From the NCBI RefSeq assembly GCF_010367455.1, contig NZ_WRPR01000042.1:186001-250000 (forward strand): a DNA stretch of 64,000 bases, read 5' to 3'. Shown here one piece after another: positions 15,619 through 24,177 of this stretch (position 1 is the stretch's first letter; every line of letters starts with the position of its first letter). Origin of the DNA: Candidatus Laterigemmans baculatus. Lineage in GTDB: Bacteria; Planctomycetota; Planctomycetia; Pirellulales; Pirellulaceae. A program made the translations under genes and the position numbers. The notes beneath the pieces are model-generated. The model was given only the letters and a program-made list of their open reading frames with translations. It had not been told where the DNA came from and did not search any database.

Positions 15619-18600
15619 ATGCGGCGGACGAAGGTTGTGGAAATGTGTTCGATGAATTCGCTTCCCGACATCGCACCCTCGGACGGTTGCAGCGACGGTC
15701 CTTTCCCGCCGGCCGCGCCGCAGGGTTTAGCCCTTTCGCTCGCCGCGGCCATTCCGCCCGCTTCGGCGACGCAGCTGCACGGCCGCCAGCGGGAGCTGGA
15801 AGCGCTCTCCACCGCCTTTGCCCGAGTGGGAGGAGGCGAAGGGCTGGTGCTGCTCGTCTCCGGTAACTCCGGGGCGGGCAAAACCTCGCTCGTGCACGCG
15901 CTGCGTCGCAGCGTTGTGAAGGAGAACGGTTACTTCATCGAAGGGAAGTTCAACCAGTACCAGCGCGACATTCCCCTGTTCGCGATCCGGCAAGCGATCC
16001 GGCAGTTGGCGTTGGAGTTGGCCGCGGTGCCCGCTTCGCAGCAACAGCGGTGGAAGGAATGGATCCTCGAGGCGGTCGGTGATTTCGGCCGCTTGCTGAC
16101 CGATCTCGCGCCGGAGCTCGAAGCGGTGCTCGGGGTTCAGCCGCCGGTGGCTCGGATCAGTCCCCGCGAAGCTCCCCATCGCTTCGCCGCCGTGCTCCGC
16201 AGTTTTCTCGGCGTGTTCTGCCAAGCCGAGCACCCGGTCGTGCTGTTCATCGACGATTGGCAATGGGCCGATGCCGCCTCGCTGGCCGTGCTCCGGCAGC
16301 TGCAGGTGAACAAAACTTTGCGGTATTTGCTGGTGATTGCCTCCTACCGGGACGAGGAGGTGGACGCGTCGCACCCGCTGGCGGCCGCGGTGGAGGAGTT
16401 GCATCGGCAGGAGGTGCCCACGGAGAAATTGGAGGTTCGTGGCCTGGGTGCGGACCATCTCCAATCGCTGCTGGCCGCCGCGCTGCCTCCCGCGGTGGAG
16501 GGTTTGGAGGAGCTGGCCGAACGTTTTCATGCGCATTCCGGCGGGAACCCGTTTTTCGCCAAGACTTTGCTCGAGTACCTCCACTCCGAGGGCGAGGTGT
16601 GGTTCGATGCGGCGGGGCAGACGTGGCGGTGGAGCCCCGCGGCGGTTGCGGATGCGGCGCGGGCTGACGATGTGGTCCGGCTGTTCGTCCGCAGGCTCGA
16701 CCGGCTTCCGCTCGGGTGCCGCGAGCTGTTGTCGCTCGGGGCGTGCATCGGCAATCGCTTCGACCTGGAAACGCTATCGCTGGTGAGCGAGCAGTCGTCG
16801 ACCGAGTGCCGCAAGCGGTTGGCTCCGGCGGTGGACGAGGGGGTTCTCGAGGAAGTCGAGGAGTCTCGTCGGTTCGTTTTTCAGCACGACCGGGTGCAGC
16901 AGGCTGCCCATGCGCTGCTCGTTCCCGCCGAGCTGCCCGCGGTGCGGCTGCGGATCGGTCGGCTGCTGGTTTCCCAGTTGCCGGCGGAACAACTCCAGGA
17001 GCGGATTCTGGAGGTGGCGGATCATTGGAACGCGGGGCGAACGCTGATCGGCGACGATGCGGATCGGCTGCGGCTGGTGCAGCTGAACGTTGCCGCGGGG
17101 GAGCGGGCATGGGCCGCCACTGCCTACAAAGCGGCGCTCGAGTTCTACCGGATCGCGGGTGAGTGCCTAGCCGATGCGGAGCTGGCCGAAACGTTCTGGA
17201 GGGGGCATCACGAACAGGCCTTGGCGTTGTACAAGGCGTGGGCGGAGAGCGAGTTTCTCGAAGGGGAGCGAGGCGCGGCCGAGCGCTGCATTCGCGAGGC
17301 GGTGGCCCGCGCTCGCACGCCGGTGGAGGAGGCGGACGCGCTGTGCGTGCTGATCGTCCACTACACGCTATTGGCCAAGTACCCGCAGGCGATCGACGCC
17401 GGGCGGCGGGCTCTGGCAGCACTGGGGATCGTGCTCCCCGAGGCCGACTTCGACTCTGCTCGGGATGCTGAGATCGAGCGGGTGCGCCAGTGCCTCCGCG
17501 GCCGGTCGGCCGCAGCGCTCCGCGAGCTGCCTCGGATGACCGATCCGGTGATGCTGACCGCCGCGCGAGTGCTCACGACGATCGGCCCTCCTTGTTACCG
17601 CTCGCAGCCGCGGCTGTGGAGCGTCATCGTCCCCAAGATCGTCGGCCTGACGCTGCAGCATGGACACATCCCGCAGGTCGGATACAGCCACACCGGCTTC
17701 GGCGGATTGCTGGCTTGGGTTGCCAACGACTATGCGACCGCGCGGGAATTCGGTGAGCTGGCCGAGCAGCTGATGGGTGAGGTCTTTCAGTCCGCCTCCG
17801 ACCGCAGCGTGTTCTCGCTGATGATGGGCAGCTCGCTGCGGCACTGGCTCGAGCATCTCTCGGCCGCCAGCGGTGACTACGCCCAGGCGTGGGAGACCGG
17901 GCTCCGGTCGGGGAACCTGCAGTACGCCGCCTACGCCACCGGCCACAACATGTACTGCCGCTTCTTCCAAGGCGTGCCGCTGCCGGAGCTGATCGACGAG
18001 TCGCAGCGATCGCTGGAGTTCAGCCGCACCCACACCAATGAATGGACGATCGATCTGCTCGAAGGCGGGCTGCGGGTCTTCCAGGTCTTGGCGGGTTCCG
18101 CATCCAGCGACGGCTCCTTCGAGGGGACGACCGAGTCGGACTATTTGCACCGCGTGCAGCGACATCAGAACCTGCAGGTCGCGTGCATCTACCGCGTCCT
18201 CAAAGCATCGTCGCTGTTGGTGCTCGGCGAGTACCAGCGGGCGCTCGCTCTGAGCGACCAGGCGGCGACGCTGCTCGAGGCGGTCGGCACGCAAGGGCTG
18301 CTCCCTTGGCCAGAGCACGTTTTCACGCGGCTGCTCCTGCTGGCTGCGGTCGAGAGATCGGGGGGCGAGCGATCGGGGGGCGTCGGGCGGCAAGCGGAGA
18401 ACCGCCGGGAGATTGATCGGCTTCTCAGCCAGTTGCGGGTTTGGGCGAATCAATGTCCAGCGAACTACCGCCACAAATGGTCGCTCGCCGAAGCCGAGGT
18501 GGCGCGGCTCGACGGTCGAGCGACCGAAGCGGTGCGCCTGTACGAGCGGGCGAGCGAAGAGGCGCGGGCAGGCAGCTTTACGCAGTGGGAGGCGATGGCC

Positions 18601-19806
18601 CACGAGCGAGCCGCCGCACTGTGCGACGAAGTCGGCGATTGCCACATGGCCCAGGTCTACTGGCAGGCAGCCTACGGTTGCTACCATCGCTGGGGAGCAC
18701 ACGGGAAGCTGCGCACCCTCGAGGCGGAGTTCCGCAGCCGACTCGCCTGCGGGATCCTCCACGCGCGCGGGACCAGTGCGGTCGTGTCCGGCCCGGCCGT
18801 TGCCGCGCATCCCCTGGCCGACGTGCTGGACGCTCGCGTCGGCGGCTATTTCCAGGCCCTCGCCGCCTCGGCCGCCTGCTCTCCCGGCTTGGACGAGCAG
18901 CGCGAACGGGCGAGTCTGATCGAAGAGCTGACGCAGGCCACAGTCAATCTGCGAGAAGAAGTCGCCGAGCGGAAGCGGATCCAGGCCGAGTTGCAGCGGC
19001 ATCGTGAGCAGTTGGCCCGGGAGATCGAGGAGAAGACCGCCGCCTGTCAGCGGGCCGAAGAGGCCAGCGCAGCTTTGCTCCAGACGCAGAAGACCGAGGC
19101 GATCGGTCGCTTGGCGGGCGGAGTGGCGCATGACTTCAACAATCTGCTCACGGTCATCAATGGCGGCAGCGAACTGCTGATGTCGATGATTCCCGCCGAT
19201 GATCCCAAACGGCCACTGCTCGACGACATCCACGGCGCGGGCGAGCGGGCTGCCAACCTGACCCGGCAACTGCTGGCATTCAGTCGCAAGCAGATCCTCA
19301 GCCCCCGCGTTCTGGACCTAAACACCATCGTCTCCCGCATGGAGCGAATCCTGCTTCGCCTGATCGGCGAAGACGTCGAATTTCGGTGCGATCTCGGACG
19401 CGACCTCTGGCCGGTAACCGTCGACCCCGGGCAGATCGAACAAGTCATCATCAATCTGGCGATCAACGCCCGCGACGCACTCCCGAGCGGCGGCCGGATC
19501 ATGATCAAGACCAGCAACCTCACGGTTGGCGATGAGATGCAGGAGACGCGGCTCGGTGCCGAACCTGGTTCCTATGTCGTCATGACCGTCTCGGATTCGG
19601 GTTGCGGCATGCCGCCGGAAGTCGTCTCACGATTATTTGAACCCTTTTTCACGACCAAAGAGATCGGTAAGGGAACGGGGCTGGGGCTAGCAACCGTATT
19701 CGGGATCGTCAAACAGAGCAACGGGCTGATCGACGTGCAGAGCGAGATTGGCAGCGGCACGACGTTCCGAATCCTGCTGCCCGCTGAAGCAGAGCGATCC
19801 GCCTGA
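15619..19806 (+). CDS. ATPase/TPR-like sensor histidine kinase
   Basis: The start is set at ATG 15619 (MRRTKVVEMC); ATG 15643 or TTG 15499 are possible. The ~1395-residue protein has an AAA/STAND-type NTPase module (Walker A GNSGAGKTS near residue 85, Walker B VVLFIDDWQWAD near 210). A long helical TPR-like region (about 480-1080), a coiled coil (EELTQATVNLREEVAERKRI) and a histidine-kinase core follow: H-box GGVAHDFNNLLTVI with His near 1171, N-box INLAINARDAL near 1276, and G-box GKGTGLGLATVF near 1351. This is the layout of the multidomain ATP-binding sensor kinases, without their Ser/Thr kinase, GAF or receiver domains. No response regulator is adjacent. Confidence 0.88.
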   Translation: MRRTKVVEMCSMNSLPDIAPSDGCSDGPFPPAAPQGLALSLAAAIPPASATQLHGRQRELEALSTAFARVGGGEGLVLLVSGNSGAGKTSLVHALRRSVVKENGYFIEGKFNQYQRDIPLFAIRQAIRQLALELAAVPASQQQRWKEWILEAVGDFGRLLTDLAPELEAVLGVQPPVARISPREAPHRFAAVLRSFLGVFCQAEHPVVLFIDDWQWADAASLAVLRQLQVNKTLRYLLVIASYRDEEVDASHPLAAAVEELHRQEVPTEKLEVRGLGADHLQSLLAAALPPAVEGLEELAERFHAHSGGNPFFAKTLLEYLHSEGEVWFDAAGQTWRWSPAAVADAARADDVVRLFVRRLDRLPLGCRELLSLGACIGNRFDLETLSLVSEQSSTECRKRLAPAVDEGVLEEVEESRRFVFQHDRVQQAAHALLVPAELPAVRLRIGRLLVSQLPAEQLQERILEVADHWNAGRTLIGDDADRLRLVQLNVAAGERAWAATAYKAALEFYRIAGECLADAELAETFWRGHHEQALALYKAWAESEFLEGERGAAERCIREAVARARTPVEEADALCVLIVHYTLLAKYPQAIDAGRRALAALGIVLPEADFDSARDAEIERVRQCLRGRSAAALRELPRMTDPVMLTAARVLTTIGPPCYRSQPRLWSVIVPKIVGLTLQHGHIPQVGYSHTGFGGLLAWVANDYATAREFGELAEQLMGEVFQSASDRSVFSLMMGSSLRHWLEHLSAASGDYAQAWETGLRSGNLQYAAYATGHNMYCRFFQGVPLPELIDESQRSLEFSRTHTNEWTIDLLEGGLRVFQVLAGSASSDGSFEGTTESDYLHRVQRHQNLQVACIYRVLKASSLLVLGEYQRALALSDQAATLLEAVGTQGLLPWPEHVFTRLLLLAAVERSGGERSGGVGRQAENRREIDRLLSQLRVWANQCPANYRHKWSLAEAEVARLDGRATEAVRLYERASEEARAGSFTQWEAMAHERAAALCDEVGDCHMAQVYWQAAYGCYHRWGAHGKLRTLEAEFRSRLACGILHARGTSAVVSGPAVAAHPLADVLDARVGGYFQALAASAACSPGLDEQRERASLIEELTQATVNLREEVAERKRIQAELQRHREQLAREIEEKTAACQRAEEASAALLQTQKTEAIGRLAGGVAHDFNNLLTVINGGSELLMSMIPADDPKRPLLDDIHGAGERAANLTRQLLAFSRKQILSPRVLDLNTIVSRMERILLRLIGEDVEFRCDLGRDLWPVTVDPGQIEQVIINLAINARDALPSGGRIMIKTSNLTVGDEMQETRLGAEPGSYVVMTVSDSGCGMPPEVVSRLFEPFFTTKEIGKGTGLGLATVFGIVKQSNGLIDVQSEIGSGTTFRILLPAEAERSA

Positions 19807-19826
19807 GAGGTCGGTTCTCAGTGCAA

Positions 19827-19897
19827 TCAGCCGCCACGCGCTAGCGTCCGGTTTCCGCAGTGTTTCGAGGCACCGGAGGGCAGCACGTGGCGGCTGA
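19827..19897. repeat. REP-like palindrome pair (CAGCCGCC type)
   Basis: TCAGCCGCCACG (19827-19838) and CGTGGCGGCTGA (19886-19897) are exact complements. They bracket a gcgctagcgtccgg core and lie right after the histidine kinase stop codon. The same arrangement recurs at 58202-58272 and in part at 30221-30386. Confidence 0.8.
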
Positions 19898-19928
19898 TGA
19901 ATCGTGAAAACCGAACCGTGCTGCCGCC

Positions 19929-20012
19929 TTAGAAGCGGCGAGCTGCATGGCGGCGGCCAAACAGCGAGCGAAGGATTTTCGTAACGGCGAAAATCTTGAG
20001 TAGGCGTCCCAT
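19929..20012 (-). CDS. 27-residue basic small protein with strong Shine-Dalgarno
   Basis: ATG 20012 is preceded by AAAGGAGAG six bases upstream, among the best ribosome-binding sites in the window, and opens a 27-codon frame (MGRLLKIFAVTKILRSLFGR, then RHAARRF). The peptide is basic and amphipathic, with L, I, V and F on one face and K and R on the other, as in membrane-active or membrane-attached small proteins. It lies alone, antisense-oriented, between the histidine kinase and the acetyltransferase, and is flanked by REP elements. Translation is inferred from the ribosome-binding site only. Confidence 0.45.
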   Translation of the reverse strand: MGRLLKIFAVTKILRSLFGRRHAARRF

Positions 20013-20111
20013 GTCTCTCTCCTTTGCGGAAAATCGAAGGTTGCATCCGTTTGACTGGACCTTCGACTCACGCAACCCGGGTGCCAACAGTTAGGCTCGG
20101 TCAGAAAACCC

Positions 20112-20201
20112 TGAGCCGACGGCGCTAGCCGCGGGTGAGCCGACGGCGCTAGCCGCGGGTGCTGCAGCGGAAATCCCGGGGCTGCGAGGCCCGAGGCTAG
20201 C
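20112..20201. repeat. REP-like repeats (GAGCCGACGGCGCTAGCC type), tandem
   Basis: Two tandem copies of tgagccgacggcgctagccg plus cggg (20112-20135 and 20136-20159) are followed by an inverted partial copy cccgaggctagc ending near 20201. The GCTAGC hexamer sits at the centre of each unit. Confidence 0.8.
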
Positions 20202-20268
20202 TGGACAGCGCCATTTTCTCACGCTGAATTGCCATAAAGTCAGCAGTGCCCAGCAGTTGGCTACCAAG

Positions 20269-20337
20269 TCGTTTAACGGCAAGCCGCAGGCGACTGTGTT
20301 TTAGAAAAGCAGTCGCCTGCGGCTTGCCGTTAAACGA
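20269..20337. repeat. perfect 28-bp inverted repeat with 13-base loop
   Basis: The arms 20269-20296 and 20310-20337 are exact reverse complements (arm begins tcgtttaacggcaagccgca), separated by tgttttagaaaag. There is no T run after either arm, so it is not a classic intrinsic terminator. It ends 15 bp before the acetyltransferase start and could act as an RNA processing or stabilising hairpin, or be a mobile palindrome. Confidence 0.9.
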
Positions 20338-20352
20338 TCAAGACTGGGAGAG

Positions 20353-20838
20353 ATGGTTGTGCGGATTCGGCCCACTGAGCCACGCGATCTAGATCGCTTC
20401 CGAGAGATTACGATCGCGGCCTTCGAAGGGGTTTCGATCGACCAGCGTGTCGAGGAGGCATTTGGTGCCTTCCATGGCCACGATTGGCGTTGGCGCAAGG
20501 GGCAAGCGATCCGCGCGGACTGGGAGCGCGAGCCGAGTGGGATCTTCGTGGCCGAGATCGACGGCGAAGTCGTGGGCGGAATCACGACGTGGCATGACGC
20601 GGAGGCGGGGATCGGTTTCATTCCCAATCTAGCGATCGATGCGAACCGCCGCGGCGAGGGGATCGGCCGCAAGTTGATCGAGCACGCGGTTGACCACTTC
20701 CGCCAACTGGGGCTGTCGGTGGCACGGATCGAAACGCTCGCCCACAACGAAGTCGGCAACCACCTCTACCGCGCGGTAGGCTTCGAAGAGGTCGCCCGCC
20801 AAGTCCATTTCGCAATGCGGCTCGAGAGAACGTCCTGA
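20353..20838 (+). CDS. GNAT-family N-acetyltransferase
   Basis: The 161-residue single-domain protein has the GNAT order: strand 1 (VRIRPTEPRDLDRFREI), helices with an EAF-GAF-HGHDW stretch, the beta-3/4 hairpin (GIFVAEIDGEVVGGITTW), and motif A ending in the acetyl-CoA loop R-R-G-E-G-I-G-R-K-L-I (about 103-113). Motif B (HNEVGNHLYRAVGFEEVAR) follows. Substrate cannot be told. It is isolated, bounded by the 28-bp palindrome upstream and REP elements downstream. Confidence 0.9.
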   Translation: MVVRIRPTEPRDLDRFREITIAAFEGVSIDQRVEEAFGAFHGHDWRWRKGQAIRADWEREPSGIFVAEIDGEVVGGITTWHDAEAGIGFIPNLAIDANRRGEGIGRKLIEHAVDHFRQLGLSVARIETLAHNEVGNHLYRAVGFEEVARQVHFAMRLERTS

Positions 20839-20844
20839 GTCATT

Positions 20845-20974
20845 GAGCCGTAGGCGCTAGCCTCGGGCCTATTCCGGTTGGTGCCGTGAGATAGCAGTTC
20901 GCAGGAGCGGCGTGCAATCGCGACCATCATCCATTCGGCAGTGTGACAAACCCGCGGCTAGCGCCGTCGACTCA
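20845..20974. repeat. REP-like pair flanking a short spacer
   Basis: gagccgtaggcgctagcctc plus ggg (20845-20867) faces the inverted cccgcggctagcgccgtcga plus ctc (about 20951-20973) across about 80 bp. The following gene (21022-22515) has another REP cluster immediately after it, so it is bracketed by these elements. Confidence 0.75.
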
Positions 20975-21021
20975 GGGCTCTCTGGCAGGTTTTTGGAATT
21001 CCCGCTGGGATAAAGTGCTTC

Positions 21022-22515
21022 ATGGAACAGACCGATCCGCAGACAGAGAGTCTCCGAGCGAAGCCGCTCTGGCGCCGCCCCGATCTGATTGCGATGTTCG
21101 TGTTCGCCGGCGGTTTTATGACGATCGCTTTGGTCGTCGCGGCTTCGTTGCTGTTCCCGCAGCCGGGCAAGGCAAGGTCGCTGGCCTTGGGTATCTTCGC
21201 GGTCTTGATGTTCGGTTCCGTGGGGGCGGGGGTGGCTTGGCTGTCGGTCTGGGTTGCGCGGGAGCTGAAGCGAGAGGAACGTGCTCGGGAGCAGTGGCCG
21301 AAGCAGCCGTGGCGATGGCAAGAGGATTGGGCGAAGGGCGAGGTCACTTACTCGCAGTGGAAGAAGCCGGCGGGTTTAGCCGTCTTCGCGCTGTTGTGGA
21401 ACGCGATGAGCTGGTTCGGCTTGTATACGTTTGTGTTCGCCGAGCAGGCCAAGCCGGAATTTCTAGCCGCACTGGTGGTCGCACCATTCTGTATGATCGG
21501 AATCGGCCTGGTGGTGATGTTCGCCAGATCCGTCTGCGAGTCGCGACGGTGGGGCTCGAGCCGGTTGGTGTTGAAGACTTGCCCCGCTGTAATCGGCAAT
21601 TCTCTTGTTGGTTATATCAATACTTCGCAAGCTATCGCAGGTGAATCCGAAATTCGATTAACACTCACCTGCCTCGAATCGCGAATCGCCAGAGCAAAGG
21701 TGGGTCGATTCGAAGTCGGTAAAGGCGAGCGTTACGATCATCTCCTGTGGCAAGGGAGCCGAGTCGTTCATAAGCGATTGCCCGGTGCAGAGCGTGAATC
21801 CACCCGAATTCCCGTCGCCTTCAGCATTCCCGATGGGGTTAGGTCTTCTGGTTCTTCCATTTCATGGGTTCTGGAAGCCGATGCGGATGGTCATTGGCCG
21901 CGTTACCATTCAGATTTTGAAGTCCCTGTTTTTCGAATTCAGGGCGGAGCGGGCCGACTCGCTTTAGATGCCGAAGCGTTGGGTGAATGGGTTTCTGATG
22001 AAACCTTTGCGTCGATGGTCGGGCGGGCGAGCGGCCAAGTCATCTGTGATGGTCCACGTTCGCTCGAGTTGAGTTTTACCACCGAGCACAGCAGAAGGGT
22101 GCTCATCGGACAAGGCTTGCTAGGCATCCTATGGATGATTGTGAGCTGGGGAATAGCTGCAAGTCCTCAGGTTCCTATGATCATCCGATTCCTGTTTCCG
22201 CTGGCCGGGGTGATTCTCGGAGGTGCGATTATCGTGGAATGGCTAACCGTGCTCACATTAGAAGTATCCCCGCGGTCGATCGTTCGCCGACGCCGAATTC
22301 TGGGGGTAGAGTTGCTCAGAGAGATCGAAGTTGCGGACGTTGAGCAGGTCGAGGTTGTGCAGAAGCGTCATGGAGTGCTCTCGCTGGCGGATCAATGCGT
22401 GAGAGTCCGGACACGAAACGGAAAAACGCATCTTCTCGTCCACGGTTTGCCGCAGCGAGTCATTGGCGAGGCTATTGCCAGAAAGGTGGAAGGGATACTT
22501 GCCGGCAACCCCTGA
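21022..22515 (+). CDS. large hypothetical membrane protein
   Basis: The 497-residue product has helices at about 23-45 and 52-75, then 117-137 and 150-170, a soluble beta-rich middle (about 185-340) and two more helices (LIGQGLLGILWMIVSWGIA, FLFPLAGVILGGAIIVEWL). A C-terminal PH-like stretch (TLEVSPRSIVRRRRILGVEL) follows. The layout resembles planctomycete proteins with an arrestin-like/PH-like cytosolic part, but no named family was recognised. Codon use is less GC-rich than in most neighbours. It lies between two REP clusters. Confidence 0.6.
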   Translation: MEQTDPQTESLRAKPLWRRPDLIAMFVFAGGFMTIALVVAASLLFPQPGKARSLALGIFAVLMFGSVGAGVAWLSVWVARELKREERAREQWPKQPWRWQEDWAKGEVTYSQWKKPAGLAVFALLWNAMSWFGLYTFVFAEQAKPEFLAALVVAPFCMIGIGLVVMFARSVCESRRWGSSRLVLKTCPAVIGNSLVGYINTSQAIAGESEIRLTLTCLESRIARAKVGRFEVGKGERYDHLLWQGSRVVHKRLPGAERESTRIPVAFSIPDGVRSSGSSISWVLEADADGHWPRYHSDFEVPVFRIQGGAGRLALDAEALGEWVSDETFASMVGRASGQVICDGPRSLELSFTTEHSRRVLIGQGLLGILWMIVSWGIAASPQVPMIIRFLFPLAGVILGGAIIVEWLTVLTLEVSPRSIVRRRRILGVELLREIEVADVEQVEVVQKRHGVLSLADQCVRVRTRNGKTHLLVHGLPQRVIGEAIARKVEGILAGNP

Positions 22516-22516
22516 C

Positions 22517-22627
22517 CTGATGGCGCTAGCCGCGGGTTCTGCAGCGGAAACGTCAGGGTTGCGAGGCCCGAGGCTAGCGCCTGCGGCTCAGGGGGCCCGA
22601 GGCTAGCGCCTGCGGCTCAGGGGGCCG
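22517..22627. repeat. REP-like cluster with two tandem units
   Basis: A unit tgatggcgctagccgcgggt (from about 22519) is followed by two identical head-to-tail units of ggcccgaggctagcgcctgc plus ggctcaggg (22565-22622). It separates the convergent membrane-protein and DUF1501 genes. Confidence 0.85.
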
Positions 22628-22646
22628 GAACCACTCGGCGTCCGCG

Positions 22647-24083
22647 CTACGCCAGCAGGTCTTCGATGACTTTGGCGGGTTGGCCGTCGAGGAGTGATTG
22701 CTCTCGGCCGTTCTGCTCGTAGGTCAGGTGTTCGGCGTCGATTCCGAACAAGCGGAGCAGGGTGGCGTGGTAGTCGAAATGGTTGACTGGGTTTTCGACG
22801 GCGTGGTGGCCGAACTCGTCGGTCTCTCCATACATGCCGGCGCGGAAGCCGCCGCCGGCGACCCACATCGAGAAACCGTAGGTGTTGTGGTCGCGACCGA
22901 TGTTCGCTTCGTTCTGGATCACCGGCAGGCGACCCATTTCGCCTCCCCAGTGGACGATCGTCGAATCGAGCAGCCCCCGTTGCTTGAGGTCCTTGACCAG
23001 CGCCGCGGCGGGCTTGTCGACCGCCCGGCACGAAGCGGGGAGCGCGTTGACGATCCCCCCATGGTGGTCCCAGTATTGATTCTTGGTGAACAGCTGGACG
23101 AATCGCACCCCGCGTTCGATCAGCCGGCGGGCGATCAGGCATCGGCGGCCAAAGTCGTCGGTTTCCGGTTGGCCGATCCCATACATCTCGTGAGTCGCTT
23201 GGGATTCGCGGCTCAGGTCGGTCGCTTCGTCGGCCGAGAGCTGCATCCGTTCGGCCAATTCATAGTTGGCGATTCGCGCTTGCAGCTCGTGGTCCCCAGG
23301 CCGCCGCTCGGCGTGGCGGCGGTTCAGCGATTCGAGCATCTCGAGATAGTTGCGTTGGATTTCTCCATCCAAGTGGGGCGGTGGCTGAAGATTGAGGATC
23401 CGCGGCTCGACCGGACGGATCACGGTCCCTTGGAACAGCGAGGGGAGCCAACCGTTGGACCAGTTCAAGACGCCTTCGACGGGCAGCCCTTTGGGATCGG
23501 TCATGGCGATGAACGCGGGCAGACTCTCGCTCTCGGCGCCCAGGGCATACGTCAGCCAGCTGCCGAGCGCCGGCCGGCCCTTGAGCGGCCGGCCTCCGTT
23601 CATCGCGTGGATCGATTGACCATGGTTGTTGACGCCGGTCTGCATCGAGCGGATCACGAGCGCGTCGTCGACGATCTCCGAGAAATGGGGAAGCAGCTCC
23701 GACACGTCGGTGCCATGCTCGCCATACTTTTGAAACTTCCACGGCGAACCAAACACTTTGGAGCTCGCCTGGGCGGCATTGTCGTATTTGATTTTGCCGG
23801 GGAACTTCTGCATGTGCAGTTTGTTCAACAGCGGCTTGGGATCGAACAGATCGATCTGGCTCGGTCCTCCCTGCATGAACATCGAGATCATCGCCGTCGC
23901 CCGCGGCTGGAGCGGCGGTTGCTTGGGCTTGAGGTCGAAGCCGACACCCATCTTGGGTTTGGGCGGAGCCGCCTGAGCTCGCTGGGCCAGCAGGCAGGCG
24001 AGCGCGAGCGGGCCTCCCTTGATCACCGACGAGGCCAAGAAGTGGCGGCGAGTGGACCGTGCGATGGAGTTGTGGGTGTTCAT
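22647..24083 (-). CDS. DUF1501 family protein (Tat-exported, alkaline-phosphatase-like fold)
   Basis: The start at ATG 24083 gives MNTHNSIARSTRRHFLASS with a twin-arginine signal (STRRHFLAS) and 478 residues. Diagnostic segments are ATAMISMFMQGGPSQIDLFDPKPLLN, ALVIRSMQTGVNNHGQSIHAMNGG, IVHWGGEMGRLP, GRDHNTYGFSMWVAGGGFRAG and NHFDYHATLLRLFGID, the metal-site landmarks of DUF1501/sulfatase-like proteins. It is almost always encoded after a DUF1549/DUF1553 gene, as here with a 94-bp gap. Joint action on an extracytoplasmic substrate is inferred; the reaction is unknown. Confidence 0.9.
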   Translation of the reverse strand: MNTHNSIARSTRRHFLASSVIKGGPLALACLLAQRAQAAPPKPKMGVGFDLKPKQPPLQPRATAMISMFMQGGPSQIDLFDPKPLLNKLHMQKFPGKIKYDNAAQASSKVFGSPWKFQKYGEHGTDVSELLPHFSEIVDDALVIRSMQTGVNNHGQSIHAMNGGRPLKGRPALGSWLTYALGAESESLPAFIAMTDPKGLPVEGVLNWSNGWLPSLFQGTVIRPVEPRILNLQPPPHLDGEIQRNYLEMLESLNRRHAERRPGDHELQARIANYELAERMQLSADEATDLSRESQATHEMYGIGQPETDDFGRRCLIARRLIERGVRFVQLFTKNQYWDHHGGIVNALPASCRAVDKPAAALVKDLKQRGLLDSTIVHWGGEMGRLPVIQNEANIGRDHNTYGFSMWVAGGGFRAGMYGETDEFGHHAVENPVNHFDYHATLLRLFGIDAEHLTYEQNGREQSLLDGQPAKVIEDLLA

Positions 24084-24104
24084 TGGTCCGTATTGGGTTC
24101 GGCT

Positions 24105-24149
24105 GGCCCTCCCCGGGCCTGAGAGCCCGACCCTCCCAGGGGGAGGGTG
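24105..24149. repeat. half copy of the MITE-like element
   Basis: ggccctccccgggcctgaga to gggagggtg is one half of the element seen complete at 31141-31273, 48208-48335 and 63126-63253. It lies in the short gap between the DUF1553 and DUF1501 genes, so it is probably co-transcribed. Confidence 0.8.
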
Positions 24150-24177
24150 ATGGTGGAGGGCAGGGTTCTGAGGGCAC

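Noticed and set aside
14157-15866. Long plus-strand ORFs (up to about 569 codons) opposite the Arg/Asp-rich gene
   Set aside because: They arise because GAC/CGC repeats lack stops in other frames. The minus-strand frame has the signal peptide, glycine zipper and sensible start, while the plus frames read as Pro/Val or Arg/Ser low complexity.
20269-20337. 28-bp palindrome as an intrinsic terminator
   Set aside because: No T run follows either arm.
22698-24122. Plus-strand ORFs opposite DUF1501 (and 25009-26784 opposite DUF1553)
   Set aside because: High-GC antisense frames; the minus-strand frames carry the diagnostic motifs.
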